Shown: positions 26,304-37,781 of the stretch, one piece after another
How the letters are laid out: every line of letters starts with the position of its first letter
Numbering within the stretch: the stretch's first letter is position 1
NCBI RefSeq assembly: GCF_001590925.1
Contig: NZ_BCTU01000014.1
Span: 124,001 to 188,000 of the forward strand
From: Serratia plymuthica NBRC 102599
Lineage (GTDB): Bacteria > Pseudomonadota > Gammaproteobacteria > Enterobacterales > Enterobacteriaceae
Direction: 5' to 3'
DNA: 64,000 nt
The notes under the pieces: model-generated
What the model was told of the DNA's origin: nothing
The model's input: only the letters and a program-made list of their open reading frames with translations
Databases searched by the model: none
Translations under genes and position numbers: made by a program

Positions 26304-27068
26304 ATGATCCCGGAAAAACGCGTGATTCGTCGTATCCAGTCTGGTGGTTGTGCGATCCATTGTCAGGACTGCAGCATCAGCCAGCTGTGCATTCCTTTTA
26401 CTCTTAATGCTCATGAGCTGGACCAGCTCGACAACATTATCGAAAGGAAAAAGCCTATCCAGAAGGGGCAGACCCTGTTTAAGGCCGGCGATGAACTGAA
26501 ATCCTTGTACGCTATCCGCTCCGGGACCATCAAGAGCTACACCATTACCGAACAAGGTGACGAACAAATCACCGGCTTCCATCTGGCAGGCGATCTGGTC
26601 GGTTTTGACGCCATTGGCGGCCTGAAGCATCCAAGCTTCGCTCAGGCTCTGGAAACCGCCATGGTCTGCGAGATCCCGTTTGAAACCCTGGACGACCTTT
26701 CCGGTAAAATGCCTAACCTGCGCCAGCAAATTATGCGTTTGATGAGCGGCGAGATTAAAGGCGACCAGGATATGATCCTGCTGCTGTCGAAGAAAAATGC
26801 CGAAGAGCGCCTGGCGGCGTTCGTCTACAACCTGTCGCGCCGCTTTGCGGAACGGGGCTTCTCACCGCGTGAGTTCCGCCTGACCATGACCCGTGGCGAC
26901 ATCGGCAACTATCTTGGTCTGACCGTTGAGACCATCAGCCGCCTGCTGGGCCGCTTCCAGAAAAGCGAAATCCTCAGCGTCAAAGGCAAATACATCACCA
27001 TCGAAAACGTCGACGCCCTGTCGGTGTTGGCCGGCACGCCTCGCATCAACGTGACCGTAAACGCCTGA
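26304..27068 (+). CDS. fnr: Fumarate and nitrate reduction regulator FNR
   Basis: A 254-residue oxygen-sensing CRP-family regulator almost identical to E. coli FNR. The [4Fe-4S] cysteines are in [16 protein letters not shown] (residues 20, 23, 29), with the fourth in [10 protein letters not shown]. The dimerisation helix precedes a helix-turn-helix [20 protein letters not shown] with the E-S-R contacts for TTGAT. It activates anaerobic respiration genes and the sRNA FnrS, which is also in this window. The C-terminal tail differs from E. coli by a few residues. Confidence 0.97.
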   Translation: MIPEKRVIRRIQSGGCAIHCQDCSISQLCIPFTLNAHELDQLDNIIERKKPIQKGQTLFKAGDELKSLYAIRSGTIKSYTITEQGDEQITGFHLAGDLVGFDAIGGLKHPSFAQALETAMVCEIPFETLDDLSGKMPNLRQQIMRLMSGEIKGDQDMILLLSKKNAEERLAAFVYNLSRRFAERGFSPREFRLTMTRGDIGNYLGLTVETISRLLGRFQKSEILSVKGKYITIENVDALSVLAGTPRINVTVNA

Positions 27069-27074
27069 TCCCAT

Positions 27075-27110
27075 GCCGGGTCAATAATTCCGCAGAATTA
27101 TTGACCCGGC
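27075..27110 (+). terminator. Long hairpin after fnr
   Basis: A perfect 16-bp stem (27075-27090 with 27095-27110) and a CGCA loop follow the fnr stop by 6 bp. A U-run is lacking, so it may act as an mRNA-stabilising or weak termination structure. Confidence 0.55.
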
Positions 27111-27194
27111 TCATCTCTGCCGCTGTTCTGATTTTCAATGTTGGGTTACTCTGTAAATTAACAGACTGTTGATTTTCAGCTGTAAGGAGGCCCT

Positions 27195-28157
27195 ATGGCG
27201 AAGTATCAGAATCTTCTGGTGGCTATTGACCCCAATCAGGACGATCAACCGGCGCTGCGTCGGGCGGTTTACCTGGTTAAACGGAACGGCGGGCGTATTA
27301 AAGCCTTTCTTCCTATCTATGACTTCTCTTACGAGATGACGACCCTGCTCTCCCCCAATGAACGGACGGCGATGCGGCAAGGCGTTATCAGCCAACGCGC
27401 CGCGTGGATTAACGAGCAATGCCGTTTTTACCTCGACGAAGGCGTTCCTATTGAAATCAAAGTTGTCTGGCATAACCGCCCTTTTGAGGCGATCATTCAG
27501 GAAGTGATCACCGCCAAGCATGATTTGCTGCTGAAAATGGCACATCAGCACGACCGGCTGGAATCGGTCATTTTCACTCCGACCGACTGGCATCTGTTAC
27601 GCAAATGTCCGTGCCCGGTGTGGATGGTCAAAGATCAACCCTGGCCGGAAGGCGGCAAGGCGGTGGTCGCCGTCAATCTGGCCAGCGAAGAACCCTATCA
27701 CGATCCGCTGAACATCAAGCTGGTGCAGGAAACCGTCGAACTGGCGCAAAACGTCAACCAGACGGAAGTGCATCTGGTCGGAGCCTACCCTGTTACCCCT
27801 ATCAATATCGCCATTGAACTGCCTGATTTTGATCCCAGCGTCTATAACGACGCCATTCGCGGGCAGCATCTGATCGCCATGAAGGCATTAAGGCAGAAGT
27901 TCTGTATTAACGAAGAGTTCACCCACGTTGAAAAAGGCCTGCCGGAAGAGGTGATCCCGGATTTGGCCGAACACTTGCAGGCGGGCGTGGTGGTGTTGGG
28001 GACATTAGGCCGCACCGGTATTTCGGCGGCGTTTATCGGCAACACGGCAGAACATGTGATCGACCATCTGAAATGTGATCTGCTGGTGATTAAGCCGGAT
28101 AACTTCAACTGCCCGATCGAAATCGATGAAGATGATGAACACGACGACGAGGACTGA
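27195..28157 (+). CDS. uspE: Universal stress protein UspE
   Basis: A 320-residue protein made of two UspA domains in tandem (residues 1-150 and 155-305). Each has the opening strand; the second carries the [20 protein letters not shown] nucleotide-loop region. The C-terminus is very acidic ([10 protein letters not shown]). UspE supports stress survival, motility and aggregation in E. coli. A TAAGGAGG site precedes the ATG. It follows fnr as in E. coli but has its own upstream region of 127 bp. Confidence 0.94.
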   Translation: MAKYQNLLVAIDPNQDDQPALRRAVYLVKRNGGRIKAFLPIYDFSYEMTTLLSPNERTAMRQGVISQRAAWINEQCRFYLDEGVPIEIKVVWHNRPFEAIIQEVITAKHDLLLKMAHQHDRLESVIFTPTDWHLLRKCPCPVWMVKDQPWPEGGKAVVAVNLASEEPYHDPLNIKLVQETVELAQNVNQTEVHLVGAYPVTPINIAIELPDFDPSVYNDAIRGQHLIAMKALRQKFCINEEFTHVEKGLPEEVIPDLAEHLQAGVVVLGTLGRTGISAAFIGNTAEHVIDHLKCDLLVIKPDNFNCPIEIDEDDEHDDED

Positions 28158-28170
28158 TTTTCAGGCATAA

Positions 28171-28202
28171 AAAAACACGGGCCAATTAAGGCCCGTGTTT
28201 TT
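28171..28202. terminator. Bidirectional terminator between uspE and pntB
   Basis: AAAAACACGGGCC-AATTAA-GGCCCGTGTTTTT has a 13-bp stem with A- and T-rich flanks, so it can end both converging transcripts. Confidence 0.88.
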
Positions 28203-28213
28203 ATTGGTTGCGG

Positions 28214-29608
28214 TTAATTCTGCAACGCTCTCAGTATCGCTTCCACACTCTCTTTGGCATCGCCAAACAGCATCTGGGTGTTCTCTTTGAAGAACAGCGG
28301 GTTCTGCACGCCGGCGTAACCGGTGTTCATCGAACGTTTAAAAGCAATCACGTTTTGCGCTTTCCACACTTCCAGCACCGGCATGCCGGCGATCGGGCTG
28401 CGCGGATCCTCCAGCGCGGCCGGGTTCACCGTGTCGTTGGCGCCGATCACCAGCACGGTATCGGTATCCGGGAAATCTTCGTTGATTTCGTCCATCTCCA
28501 GCACCACGTCGTACGGCACCCTGGCTTCCGCTAGCAGCACGTTCATGTGGCCCGGTAAACGCCCGGCAACCGGGTGAATGCCGAAACGCACTTTGATGCC
28601 GCGCGCGCGCAGTTTTTCGGTGATTTCCGCCACCGGATATTGTGCCTGCGCGACCGCCATGCCATAGCCTGGGGTGATGATCACCGAAGTGGAATTCTTC
28701 AGTTGCTCGGCCACCTCTTCCGCCGTGGTTTCACGATATTCGCCCATTTCTTCCGCATTGCCGGTCGAGGAACCATCGGTACCGAAACCGCCGGCGATCA
28801 CGCTGATAAACGAACGGTTCATCGCCTTACACATAATGTAAGACAGGATGGCACCCGAGGAACCCACCAACGCGCCGGTAACGATCAGCAGATCGTTGCT
28901 CAACATAAAGCCCGCAGCAGCGGCCGCCCAGCCCGAATAGGAGTTGAGCATCGACACGACTACCGGCATGTCGGCACCGCCGATAGAGGCCACCAGATGC
29001 CAACCGAAAGCCAGTGCGATCGCGGTCATCAACACCAACGCTACTGCCTGCCAGCCCACGCTGTCGGCACGAACGAAAACGACCAGCAGCAGGAGGGAGA
29101 TCACCAGCGCAGCCAGGTTCATCTTGTGGCGATTCGGCAATGCCAGCGGTTTGGATGAGATGATGCCACGCAGTTTACCGAAAGCGACAATCGAACCGGT
29201 GAAGGTGACCGCCCCGATAAAGATACCGAGGAACACTTCGGTCAGATGGATATTCTCCATCACCGGCTCCATCGGCGCGCCGTGATCCAGGTAGCTGTTC
29301 AGGCCCACCAACACCGCAGCCAGGCCAACGAAACTGTGCAACACCGCCACCAACTCCGGCATTTCGGTCATTTCGACTTTTTTCGCCAGATAGACGCCGA
29401 TGGAACCACCGATAATCATCGCAATGATGATCCAACCCACGTTGCCGGAATCCGGCCCGAGGATGGTGGCAATCAACGCAATTGCCATCCCGGCGATGCC
29501 AAACAGGTTGCCCTGCTTCGACGTTTCATGGCGCGACAGACCGGCCAGGCTGCAAATAAACAAAATAGCGGCAACAATGTATGCAGCTGTAACTAATCCT
29601 CCAGACAT
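28214..29608 (-). CDS. pntB: NAD(P) transhydrogenase subunit beta
   Basis: A 464-residue subunit of the proton-translocating transhydrogenase. About nine membrane helices (residues 1-260) precede the NADP(H)-binding domain, with [40 protein letters not shown] and [20 protein letters not shown]. With PntA it couples hydride transfer from NADH to NADP+ to inward proton flow, supplying NADPH. It follows pntA by 10 bp in one operon. Confidence 0.96.
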   Translation of the reverse strand: MSGGLVTAAYIVAAILFICSLAGLSRHETSKQGNLFGIAGMAIALIATILGPDSGNVGWIIIAMIIGGSIGVYLAKKVEMTEMPELVAVLHSFVGLAAVLVGLNSYLDHGAPMEPVMENIHLTEVFLGIFIGAVTFTGSIVAFGKLRGIISSKPLALPNRHKMNLAALVISLLLLVVFVRADSVGWQAVALVLMTAIALAFGWHLVASIGGADMPVVVSMLNSYSGWAAAAAGFMLSNDLLIVTGALVGSSGAILSYIMCKAMNRSFISVIAGGFGTDGSSTGNAEEMGEYRETTAEEVAEQLKNSTSVIITPGYGMAVAQAQYPVAEITEKLRARGIKVRFGIHPVAGRLPGHMNVLLAEARVPYDVVLEMDEINEDFPDTDTVLVIGANDTVNPAALEDPRSPIAGMPVLEVWKAQNVIAFKRSMNTGYAGVQNPLFFKENTQMLFGDAKESVEAILRALQN

Positions 29609-29618
29609 GTGCTACCCC

Positions 29619-31734
<2,116 letters not shown>

Positions 31735-32685
31735 ATGAAGCTGAAGAACACGATCATCGCATCAGCCTTGTTATCACTCACTGCGCTGTCTGCTCATGCG
31801 GCACTTGAGTTAACTCCTGAAAAAGCAGCGGCGCTGAAGCCGTTTGATCGCATCACTATTACCGGCCGCTTTAATGCCATCAATGAAGCCGTTGAGGCCG
31901 TATCCCGCCGTGCAGACAAACTGGGCGCAGATTCCTTCTACATCCAGGACAGCAATAACAGCAACAATGGCGGCAACTGGCGCGTCACCGCAGATCTTTA
32001 TCATAAAGACGCGGCAGAAGTGAGCAAAGAGCCGAAGTACCGCGTCATTAACGGCGTGACCGAATTACCGAAAGAACAGGCGTACCTGCTTGAGCCTTAC
32101 GATACGGTAACCGTCAGCGGTTTCTACCGCAGCCAGCCGGACATCAACGACGCCATCACCAAAGAAGCGAAAAAGAAAGGCGCTGCCTCATTCTTTATTG
32201 TCCGTCAGGTTGATGCTAACCAGGGTGGTAACCAGTTCATCACCGCCTACATCTATAAAGCCGATGCGCCTAAGCGCGTGGTCCAGAGCCCGGATGCCAT
32301 TCCTGCCGACTCTGAAGCCGGCAAAGCTGCATTAGCCGCCGGTGGCGCTGCCGCCGCCCAGGTTGAAATCCCAGGCGTGGCCTCTTCAGGTTCGCCAAGC
32401 CGTGACGTAGGCCGTTTCTTCGAAACCCAGTCTTCTACCGGCCAACGCTATACCGTCACGCTGCCGAACGGCACCAAAATCCAGGAAGTGAACAACGTCA
32501 CCGCCGCGCAGATGGTACCGTTTGATTCCGTGACCTTCACCGGCCACTTCAACAGCATGACGGACATTTCCACCGAAGTGGCGAAGCGTGCCGCTGCGAA
32601 AGGTGCCAAGTTCTACCACGTGACTCGTCAGTGGCAGAACAAGAGTGGCGGCAACCTGACCGTAAGTGCCGATCTGTTCAAATAA
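31735..32685 (+). CDS. ydgH: Periplasmic protein YdgH with three YhcN/DUF1471 domains
   Basis: A 316-residue exported protein. The signal peptide ends SAHA-ALE. Three DUF1471-type repeats follow, each with an ITGRF/VSGFY/FTGHF strand and a helix such as EVAKRAAAKGAKFYHVTRQW. Single-domain relatives act in stress and biofilm responses; YdgH itself is poorly understood. The ATG at 31735 after GAAAGGA is chosen so that the signal peptide is N-terminal. Neighbours pntA and ydgI match E. coli order. Confidence 0.93.
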   Translation: MKLKNTIIASALLSLTALSAHAALELTPEKAAALKPFDRITITGRFNAINEAVEAVSRRADKLGADSFYIQDSNNSNNGGNWRVTADLYHKDAAEVSKEPKYRVINGVTELPKEQAYLLEPYDTVTVSGFYRSQPDINDAITKEAKKKGAASFFIVRQVDANQGGNQFITAYIYKADAPKRVVQSPDAIPADSEAGKAALAAGGAAAAQVEIPGVASSGSPSRDVGRFFETQSSTGQRYTVTLPNGTKIQEVNNVTAAQMVPFDSVTFTGHFNSMTDISTEVAKRAAAKGAKFYHVTRQWQNKSGGNLTVSADLFK

Positions 32686-32707
32686 GTTTCACTTCGCGGT
32701 TTACTCT

Positions 32708-32736
32708 CGGGCAGCCATTGGGCTGCCCGTTTTTTT
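32708..32736 (+). terminator. Terminator after ydgH
   Basis: CGGGCAGCC-ATTG-GGCTGCCCG is a 9-bp stem followed by seven T residues. Confidence 0.9.
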
Positions 32737-32930
32737 GCCGATTAGCCACCCGCGCCGGTTGAATAATTTTTTGTAAATTCCGCATATTCAATCATTGCAT
32801 CGGCAACGATCCATCCGTAGAATTTGCGCCTGTTTTTAGGGCTATTATCTATTTGTTCAGTAATTGTCATTACGTTGTTACTGCCAATCAGTTACCTAAC
32901 AGTTGTTTATTCTGCGCTCAGGATCCGTCA

Positions 32931-34322
32931 TTGGAAAAAAAACTAGGTCTTACCGCGTTAACCGCATTGGTGCTCAGTTCCATGCTGGGCGCCGGGGTTT
33001 TCAGCCTGCCGCAAAACATGGCGCAAGTCGCCAGCCCGGCCGCACTGTTGCTGGGTTGGGCGATCACCGGCGTCGGCATCCTGTTTCTGGCTTTTGCCAT
33101 GCTGTTGCTCACCCGCCTGCGGCCCGATCTGGACGGCGGGATTTTCACCTATGCGAAAGAAGGCTTTGGCGAGCTGGTGGGCTTCTGCTCCGCATGGGGA
33201 TATTGGCTATGTGCGGTGATCGCCAACGTCTCCTATCTGGTAATCGTGTTTGCCGCACTGAGCTTGTTTACCGATCGCGGCGGCGATGTCATTTTGGGTG
33301 ACGGCAATACCTGGCAGGCGCTATTGGCGGAATCATTGCTGCTGTGGATCGTCCATGCGCTGGTGCTGCGTGGGGTGCAAACCGCGGCCAGTATCAACCT
33401 GGCGGCAACATTGGCCAAGCTTTTGCCGCTTGGCCTGTTTGCCGTCTTGGCGGCTATCGCGTTCAAAATGGACGTATTTACCCTGGATTTCCACGGCGTC
33501 GCGCTCGGCAAACCGGTGTGGGAACAGGTAAAAAACACCATGCTGATTACTCTGTGGGTGTTTATCGGCGTGGAAGGCGCGGTGGTGGTTTCCGCGCGAG
33601 CACGCAATAAAAAAGATGTAGGCCGTGCAACCATGTTGGCGGTGCTCTCCGCGCTGGCGGTTTACCTGATGGTGACGCTGCTGTCGCTGGGGGTGGTGCC
33701 GCGCAGTGAAGTGGCCGGGATGCGTAACCCCTCGATGGCGGTGTTGATGGTCGATCTGATTGGCCCCTGGGGGGATGTGATTATCGCCGCCGGCCTGATC
33801 GTGTCCGTATGCGGCGCTTATTTGAGCTGGACGATTATGGCCGCTGAAGTGCCGCTGCTGGCCGCCCAGCACGGCGCTTTTCCTAAAATATTCCGCAAGC
33901 AGAACAAGAATCACGCGCCTTCGGCTTCGCTGTGGCTGACCAATATTGCGGTGCAATTCGCGCTGGTGGTGATCTGGCTGACCGGCAGCAACTATAACTC
34001 GTTGCTGACTATCGCCTCGGAAATGATTCTGGTGCCTTACTTCCTGGTCGGCGCCTTCCTGTTCAAGGTCGCACTGCGCCGTCAGGACAAACGGCTGATG
34101 TTCGCCGCCACCGGTGCCTGCCTGTACGGTATTTGGCTGCTGTACGCATCAGGGTTGATGCATCTGTTGATGTCGGTGTTGCTGTATGCGCCGGGGTTGC
34201 TGGTGTTTATCTATGCTCGACGCGGGCACGAGAATGTCAAATTGCTGAATCAGCTGGAGAAAAGCAGCATCTTGCTGTTGCTGGTGGCTACGGTGCCGGC
34301 GGGTTGGTTTATGCTGCAGTAG
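32931..34322 (+). CDS. ydgI: APC-family arginine/ornithine-type antiporter YdgI (ArcD)
   Basis: A 463-residue membrane protein of the basic amino acid/polyamine antiporter family. LTALVLSSMLGAGVFSLPQN, GFCSAWGYWLCAVIANVSYL and LITLWVFIGVEGAVVVSARA match E. coli YdgI. The start is a TTG at 32931, 7 nt after AGGA, because E. coli YdgI begins MEKKLGL and here TTG-GAA-AAA-AAA-CTA aligns exactly; the open frame to 32853 adds an unrelated AT-rich-coded peptide. About twelve membrane helices. The substrate is inferred from family. Confidence 0.9.
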   Translation: MEKKLGLTALTALVLSSMLGAGVFSLPQNMAQVASPAALLLGWAITGVGILFLAFAMLLLTRLRPDLDGGIFTYAKEGFGELVGFCSAWGYWLCAVIANVSYLVIVFAALSLFTDRGGDVILGDGNTWQALLAESLLLWIVHALVLRGVQTAASINLAATLAKLLPLGLFAVLAAIAFKMDVFTLDFHGVALGKPVWEQVKNTMLITLWVFIGVEGAVVVSARARNKKDVGRATMLAVLSALAVYLMVTLLSLGVVPRSEVAGMRNPSMAVLMVDLIGPWGDVIIAAGLIVSVCGAYLSWTIMAAEVPLLAAQHGAFPKIFRKQNKNHAPSASLWLTNIAVQFALVVIWLTGSNYNSLLTIASEMILVPYFLVGAFLFKVALRRQDKRLMFAATGACLYGIWLLYASGLMHLLMSVLLYAPGLLVFIYARRGHENVKLLNQLEKSSILLLLVATVPAGWFMLQ

Positions 34323-34358
34323 TGAAGGACGGCCGGGTGGAATCACCCGGTCAATACC

Positions 34359-34766
34359 TTAGGATGCGCGCAAGGTAATGGTCATGCGTTCCCCTACCTG
34401 AGAGATGATTATCCCCTCAACGCACTCTTGCTGAATGGCCGCCAACTGCTGTTGGTCCAACGCATACGGCAGTTTAATGTCGAACACTGCCAGCCCCTGC
34501 TGCTGCGCCAGATCGATCAGGCGCACGATATTGGTTTCGTCGCTGACCTGGGTGGATACCACCTGCAGCGCCAGTTCCTTCAACTGCTCTTTTCGCGTTT
34601 GCGAGGCGCAAGCCTGAGATTTCAATACCATGCCAAAAAATGGCATCACACCATAGATTGCATCAACAAAGCGCCAGTGCTTCTTGCACGATGCGGACAG
34701 AAAATCCATGTAATCAAAACAGATTTTCTCACTGCGCGCGACGGATGCAAGGTGACTGCTGTTCAT
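34359..34766 (-). CDS. Conserved-looking hypothetical protein between ydgI and folM
   Basis: A 135-residue soluble protein with a strong GGGAGGAAGG ribosome site at its ATG, supporting expression. The N-terminal half is Cys- and aromatic-rich (KICFDYMDFLSASCKKHWRF); the C-terminal half is a predicted alpha/beta unit (TNIVRLIDLAQQQGLAVFDI, QECVEGIIISQVGERMTITL). I recognise no family, signal peptide or membrane helix. It interrupts the E. coli ydgI-folM gene order and is antisense to both neighbours. Confidence 0.7.
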   Translation of the reverse strand: MNSSHLASVARSEKICFDYMDFLSASCKKHWRFVDAIYGVMPFFGMVLKSQACASQTRKEQLKELALQVVSTQVSDETNIVRLIDLAQQQGLAVFDIKLPYALDQQQLAAIQQECVEGIIISQVGERMTITLRAS

Positions 34767-34896
34767 CCCTTCCTCCCTCTCATTGCCAGTGTATTACATC
34801 CTGAAATGGATAATCGATGCGAAGCTTTAACGAATTTCCGACGTATAATGGCATAATTCCCCTATTGTTTGCCAGTCTGTCCAGGAGCTTTAATCA

Positions 34897-35619
34897 ATGG
34901 AACATCACAACTCCGCACCGGTGCTGATCACCGGCGGCGCACGCCGGATTGGGCTGGCGTTGGCCAGGTCATTCTTGCAGCGTGACATCCCCGTGATCAT
35001 TGCCTATCGTAGCGATTACCCGGCACTGAACGAGCTGAAAAGTCTGGGAGCAACGTGCATTCAGGGCGACTTTTCGACTCACGACGGTATTTACCGCTTT
35101 GCCGATCGGGTGCGCCAGGCCGCACCGAAATTGCGCGCAGTGATCCACAATGCCAGCGCTTGGTTGGCCGAATCTGCGGAGGTGCCGCCGGAGCAGATTA
35201 TGGCAGCGATGCTGCAAATCCACGTTTATACCCCTTACCTGCTCAATCAGTTGCTGGAACCCTGTCTGCTTGGCCAAGGGCAGGCAGGCGCAGATATTAT
35301 CCACCTGACCGATTATGTGGTGGAGAAAGGCAGCGACAAGCATATCGCTTATGCTGCCAGTAAAGCCGCGCTGGATAACATGACACGCTCTTTCGCCCGT
35401 AAACTGGCGCCGGAGGTCAAGGTCAACGCCATCGCACCGGCGTTGATTATTTTCAATCCGGGCGATGATGAGCCTTATCGTCAGCAGGCTCTGGCAAAAT
35501 CGCTGATGAAAATCGCCCCGGGCGAAAGCGAAGTGGTCAACCTGGTCAATTATTTGCTGGACAGCCGTTATGTCACCGGCCGCACCCATGGTGTGGACGG
35601 AGGACGACCTCTGCGCTAG
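34897..35619 (+). CDS. folM: Dihydromonapterin reductase FolM
   Basis: A 240-residue short-chain dehydrogenase that makes tetrahydromonapterin with NADPH and has weak dihydrofolate reductase activity. The cofactor motif is ITGGARRIGLALA, the catalytic Tyr-Lys is in IAYAASKAALDNMTRSFARK, and a C-terminal TGRTHGVDGGRPLR matches E. coli FolM. A CAGGAG site precedes the ATG. It lies just upstream of rstA as in E. coli. Confidence 0.95.
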   Translation: MEHHNSAPVLITGGARRIGLALARSFLQRDIPVIIAYRSDYPALNELKSLGATCIQGDFSTHDGIYRFADRVRQAAPKLRAVIHNASAWLAESAEVPPEQIMAAMLQIHVYTPYLLNQLLEPCLLGQGQAGADIIHLTDYVVEKGSDKHIAYAASKAALDNMTRSFARKLAPEVKVNAIAPALIIFNPGDDEPYRQQALAKSLMKIAPGESEVVNLVNYLLDSRYVTGRTHGVDGGRPLR

Positions 35620-35692
35620 GCAAAGATGTGCATGGCGTATCGCTGACCCCCGCGTTATGCTGAACTCCGTTATTCTTATAAAACCGCTGAAT

Positions 35693-36418
35693 ATGCATAA
35701 AATTGTTTTTGTGGAAGACGATCCTGAGGTCGGCAAGTTGATTGCCGCCTATTTGGGCAAGCACGATATAGAAGTGTTGATTGAGCCACGTGGCGACAGT
35801 GCGCAAGCGCGCATAGAGCAAGAACTGCCGGACCTGGTGCTGCTCGACATTATGCTGCCCGGGAAAGACGGCATGACGCTGTGCCGCGATTTGCGCCCGA
35901 CCTTCCCCGGGCCGATCGTGCTGCTCACTTCGCTCGACAGCGATATGAACCATATCCTTTCATTGGAAATGGGTGCCAACGATTACATTCTGAAAACCAC
36001 GCCGCCGGCGGTTTTGCTGGCACGGCTGCGTTTACACCTGCGCCAGCATGGCAATCACCCCAAGGAAGAGTCAACGCAACCGATCACCCAGCACAATGCG
36101 CTGCACTTCGGGTTGTTGTGCATCGATCCGGTTAACCGCCAGGTAACGCTGGGTGAAGAAGTGATCACCCTTTCCACCTCGGATTTCGATCTGTTGTGGG
36201 AGCTGGCCACCCACGCCGGGCAGATCATGGACCGCGAGGCACTGTTGCAGAATTTGCGCGGCGTGAGCTACGACGGCCTTGATCGAAGCATCGACGTGGC
36301 GATTTCCCGTCTGCGCCGCAAGCTGTACGACAATGCGCTGGAGCCCTTCCGCGTCAAAACCGTGCGCAATAAAGGTTACCTGTTCGCACCCAATGCCTGG
36401 GAGTTCGTACAGCAATGA
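35693..36418 (+). CDS. rstA: Response regulator RstA
   Basis: A 241-residue OmpR-family regulator. The receiver domain has the acidic pair in IVFVEDDPEVGK, the phospho-acceptor Asp52 in LLDIMLPGKDG and Lys in YILKTTPPAVLLARLRLHLR. The C-terminal winged helix contains TLSTSDFDLLWELATHAGQI and RRKLYDNALEPFRVKTVRNK. The ATG at 35693 aligns with E. coli RstA although no clear ribosome site precedes it. Its stop overlaps the rstB start (ATGA). A matching RstA box lies upstream of asr at 40415. Confidence 0.95.
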   Translation: MHKIVFVEDDPEVGKLIAAYLGKHDIEVLIEPRGDSAQARIEQELPDLVLLDIMLPGKDGMTLCRDLRPTFPGPIVLLTSLDSDMNHILSLEMGANDYILKTTPPAVLLARLRLHLRQHGNHPKEESTQPITQHNALHFGLLCIDPVNRQVTLGEEVITLSTSDFDLLWELATHAGQIMDREALLQNLRGVSYDGLDRSIDVAISRLRRKLYDNALEPFRVKTVRNKGYLFAPNAWEFVQQ

Positions 36419-37719
36419 GAAAGCTTTTCGTGCAGTTCTTCCTGCTGCTGTTCGTCTGCTTTCTGGTGATGGCGATGTTGGTGGGCCTGGTGTACAAGGT
36501 CACAGCCGAACGCGCCGGTCGCCAGTCAATGGACGACCTGATGAAAAGCTCGCTGTACCTGATGCGCAGTGAACTGCGGGAAATTCCATTGAAAGACTGG
36601 AATAAAACCATCGCGACGCTGGACTTGAATCTGTCGTTTAAGCTGCATATCGAACCGCTCGGCAAACAGGATCTGAGTGAAGATCTGAAAAAACGTCTAC
36701 GCCTCGGCGAAATTATCGCTCTCGACGATCAATACACCTTTATGCAACGCATCCCGCGCAGCCATTACGTGTTGGTGGTCGGCCCCATTCCGTACCTGTT
36801 CTACCTGCATCAAATGCGGCTGCTGGATCTGGCGCTGCTGGTGTTTATCGGCATGTCGCTGGCGTTGCCGGTATTTTTATGGATGCGTCCGCACTGGCAA
36901 GATTTGCTCAAGTTGGAGAACGCCGCCCAACGACTCGGCGCAGGCCATCTGGATGAGCGCACCCATTTTGACCCGACCTCGAGCCTGAACCGGCTCGGGG
37001 TGGCATTCAACCAGATGGCGGACAACGTCAATACGCTGATTGCCAGTAAAAAACAGTTGATTGACGGTATCGCCCATGAATTGCGCACCCCTCTGGTACG
37101 GCTGCGCTACCGGTTAGCGATGAGCGATAACCTTTCCGATGGCGAACAACAGGCGCTCAACCGCGATATCGGTCAGTTGGAATCGCTGATAGACGAGCTG
37201 CTGACCTACGCGCGGCTGGATCGTCCACAGGTGGCGCTGAATATAGAACCGCTCGACCTGCCCAACTGGCTGGAAGACAAAGTAGAGGATATGCGCCTGA
37301 TTCACCCGGAGCGCGAGATCCAGCTGGATATTCCGCATGCCGGCGATTTTGGCGGCGTCGATTTACGGCTGATGGAGCGGGTACTGGATAATCTGGTGAA
37401 CAATGCCTTGCGCTACAGCGAACAACGCCTGCGCATCGGCCTGTGGTTTGACGGCGACGCAGCCTGCCTGCAGGTAGAAGACGACGGGCCAGGCATTCCA
37501 CCTGAAGAACGCGAACGCGTGTTCGAACCCTTCGTGCGCCTCGATCCCAGCCGCGATCGCGCCACCGGCGGTTGCGGGCTGGGCCTGGCGATTGTTCACT
37601 CTATCGCCGTCGCCTATCAGGGCCAGGTTTACGTAGACGCCAGCTCACTCGGCGGCGCCAGCTTCCGCTTCTGCTGGCCAGTGAAGCCCACTTTCAATTT
37701 AAAAGCAGACCCGGTGTAA
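36415..37719 (+). CDS. rstB: Sensor histidine kinase RstB
   Basis: A 434-residue membrane kinase. One N-terminal helix, a periplasmic domain of about 105 residues, a second helix near residue 145, then HAMP. The H-box reads DGIAHELRTPLVRLRYRLAM, and the ATPase has N-box NLVNNALRYS, G1 DDGPGIPPEERERVF and G2 GGCGLGLAIVHS. It phosphorylates RstA; in E. coli the pair is under PhoP and acts in acid and stress responses. Unlike E. coli, tus does not follow. Confidence 0.95.
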   Translation: MRKLFVQFFLLLFVCFLVMAMLVGLVYKVTAERAGRQSMDDLMKSSLYLMRSELREIPLKDWNKTIATLDLNLSFKLHIEPLGKQDLSEDLKKRLRLGEIIALDDQYTFMQRIPRSHYVLVVGPIPYLFYLHQMRLLDLALLVFIGMSLALPVFLWMRPHWQDLLKLENAAQRLGAGHLDERTHFDPTSSLNRLGVAFNQMADNVNTLIASKKQLIDGIAHELRTPLVRLRYRLAMSDNLSDGEQQALNRDIGQLESLIDELLTYARLDRPQVALNIEPLDLPNWLEDKVEDMRLIHPEREIQLDIPHAGDFGGVDLRLMERVLDNLVNNALRYSEQRLRIGLWFDGDAACLQVEDDGPGIPPEERERVFEPFVRLDPSRDRATGGCGLGLAIVHSIAVAYQGQVYVDASSLGGASFRFCWPVKPTFNLKADPV

Positions 37720-37781
37720 CCCCGTCAGCACAACAGTCTGAACGATCAGGTTATCCGGCTCACAATATAGGGAGCCAAACA

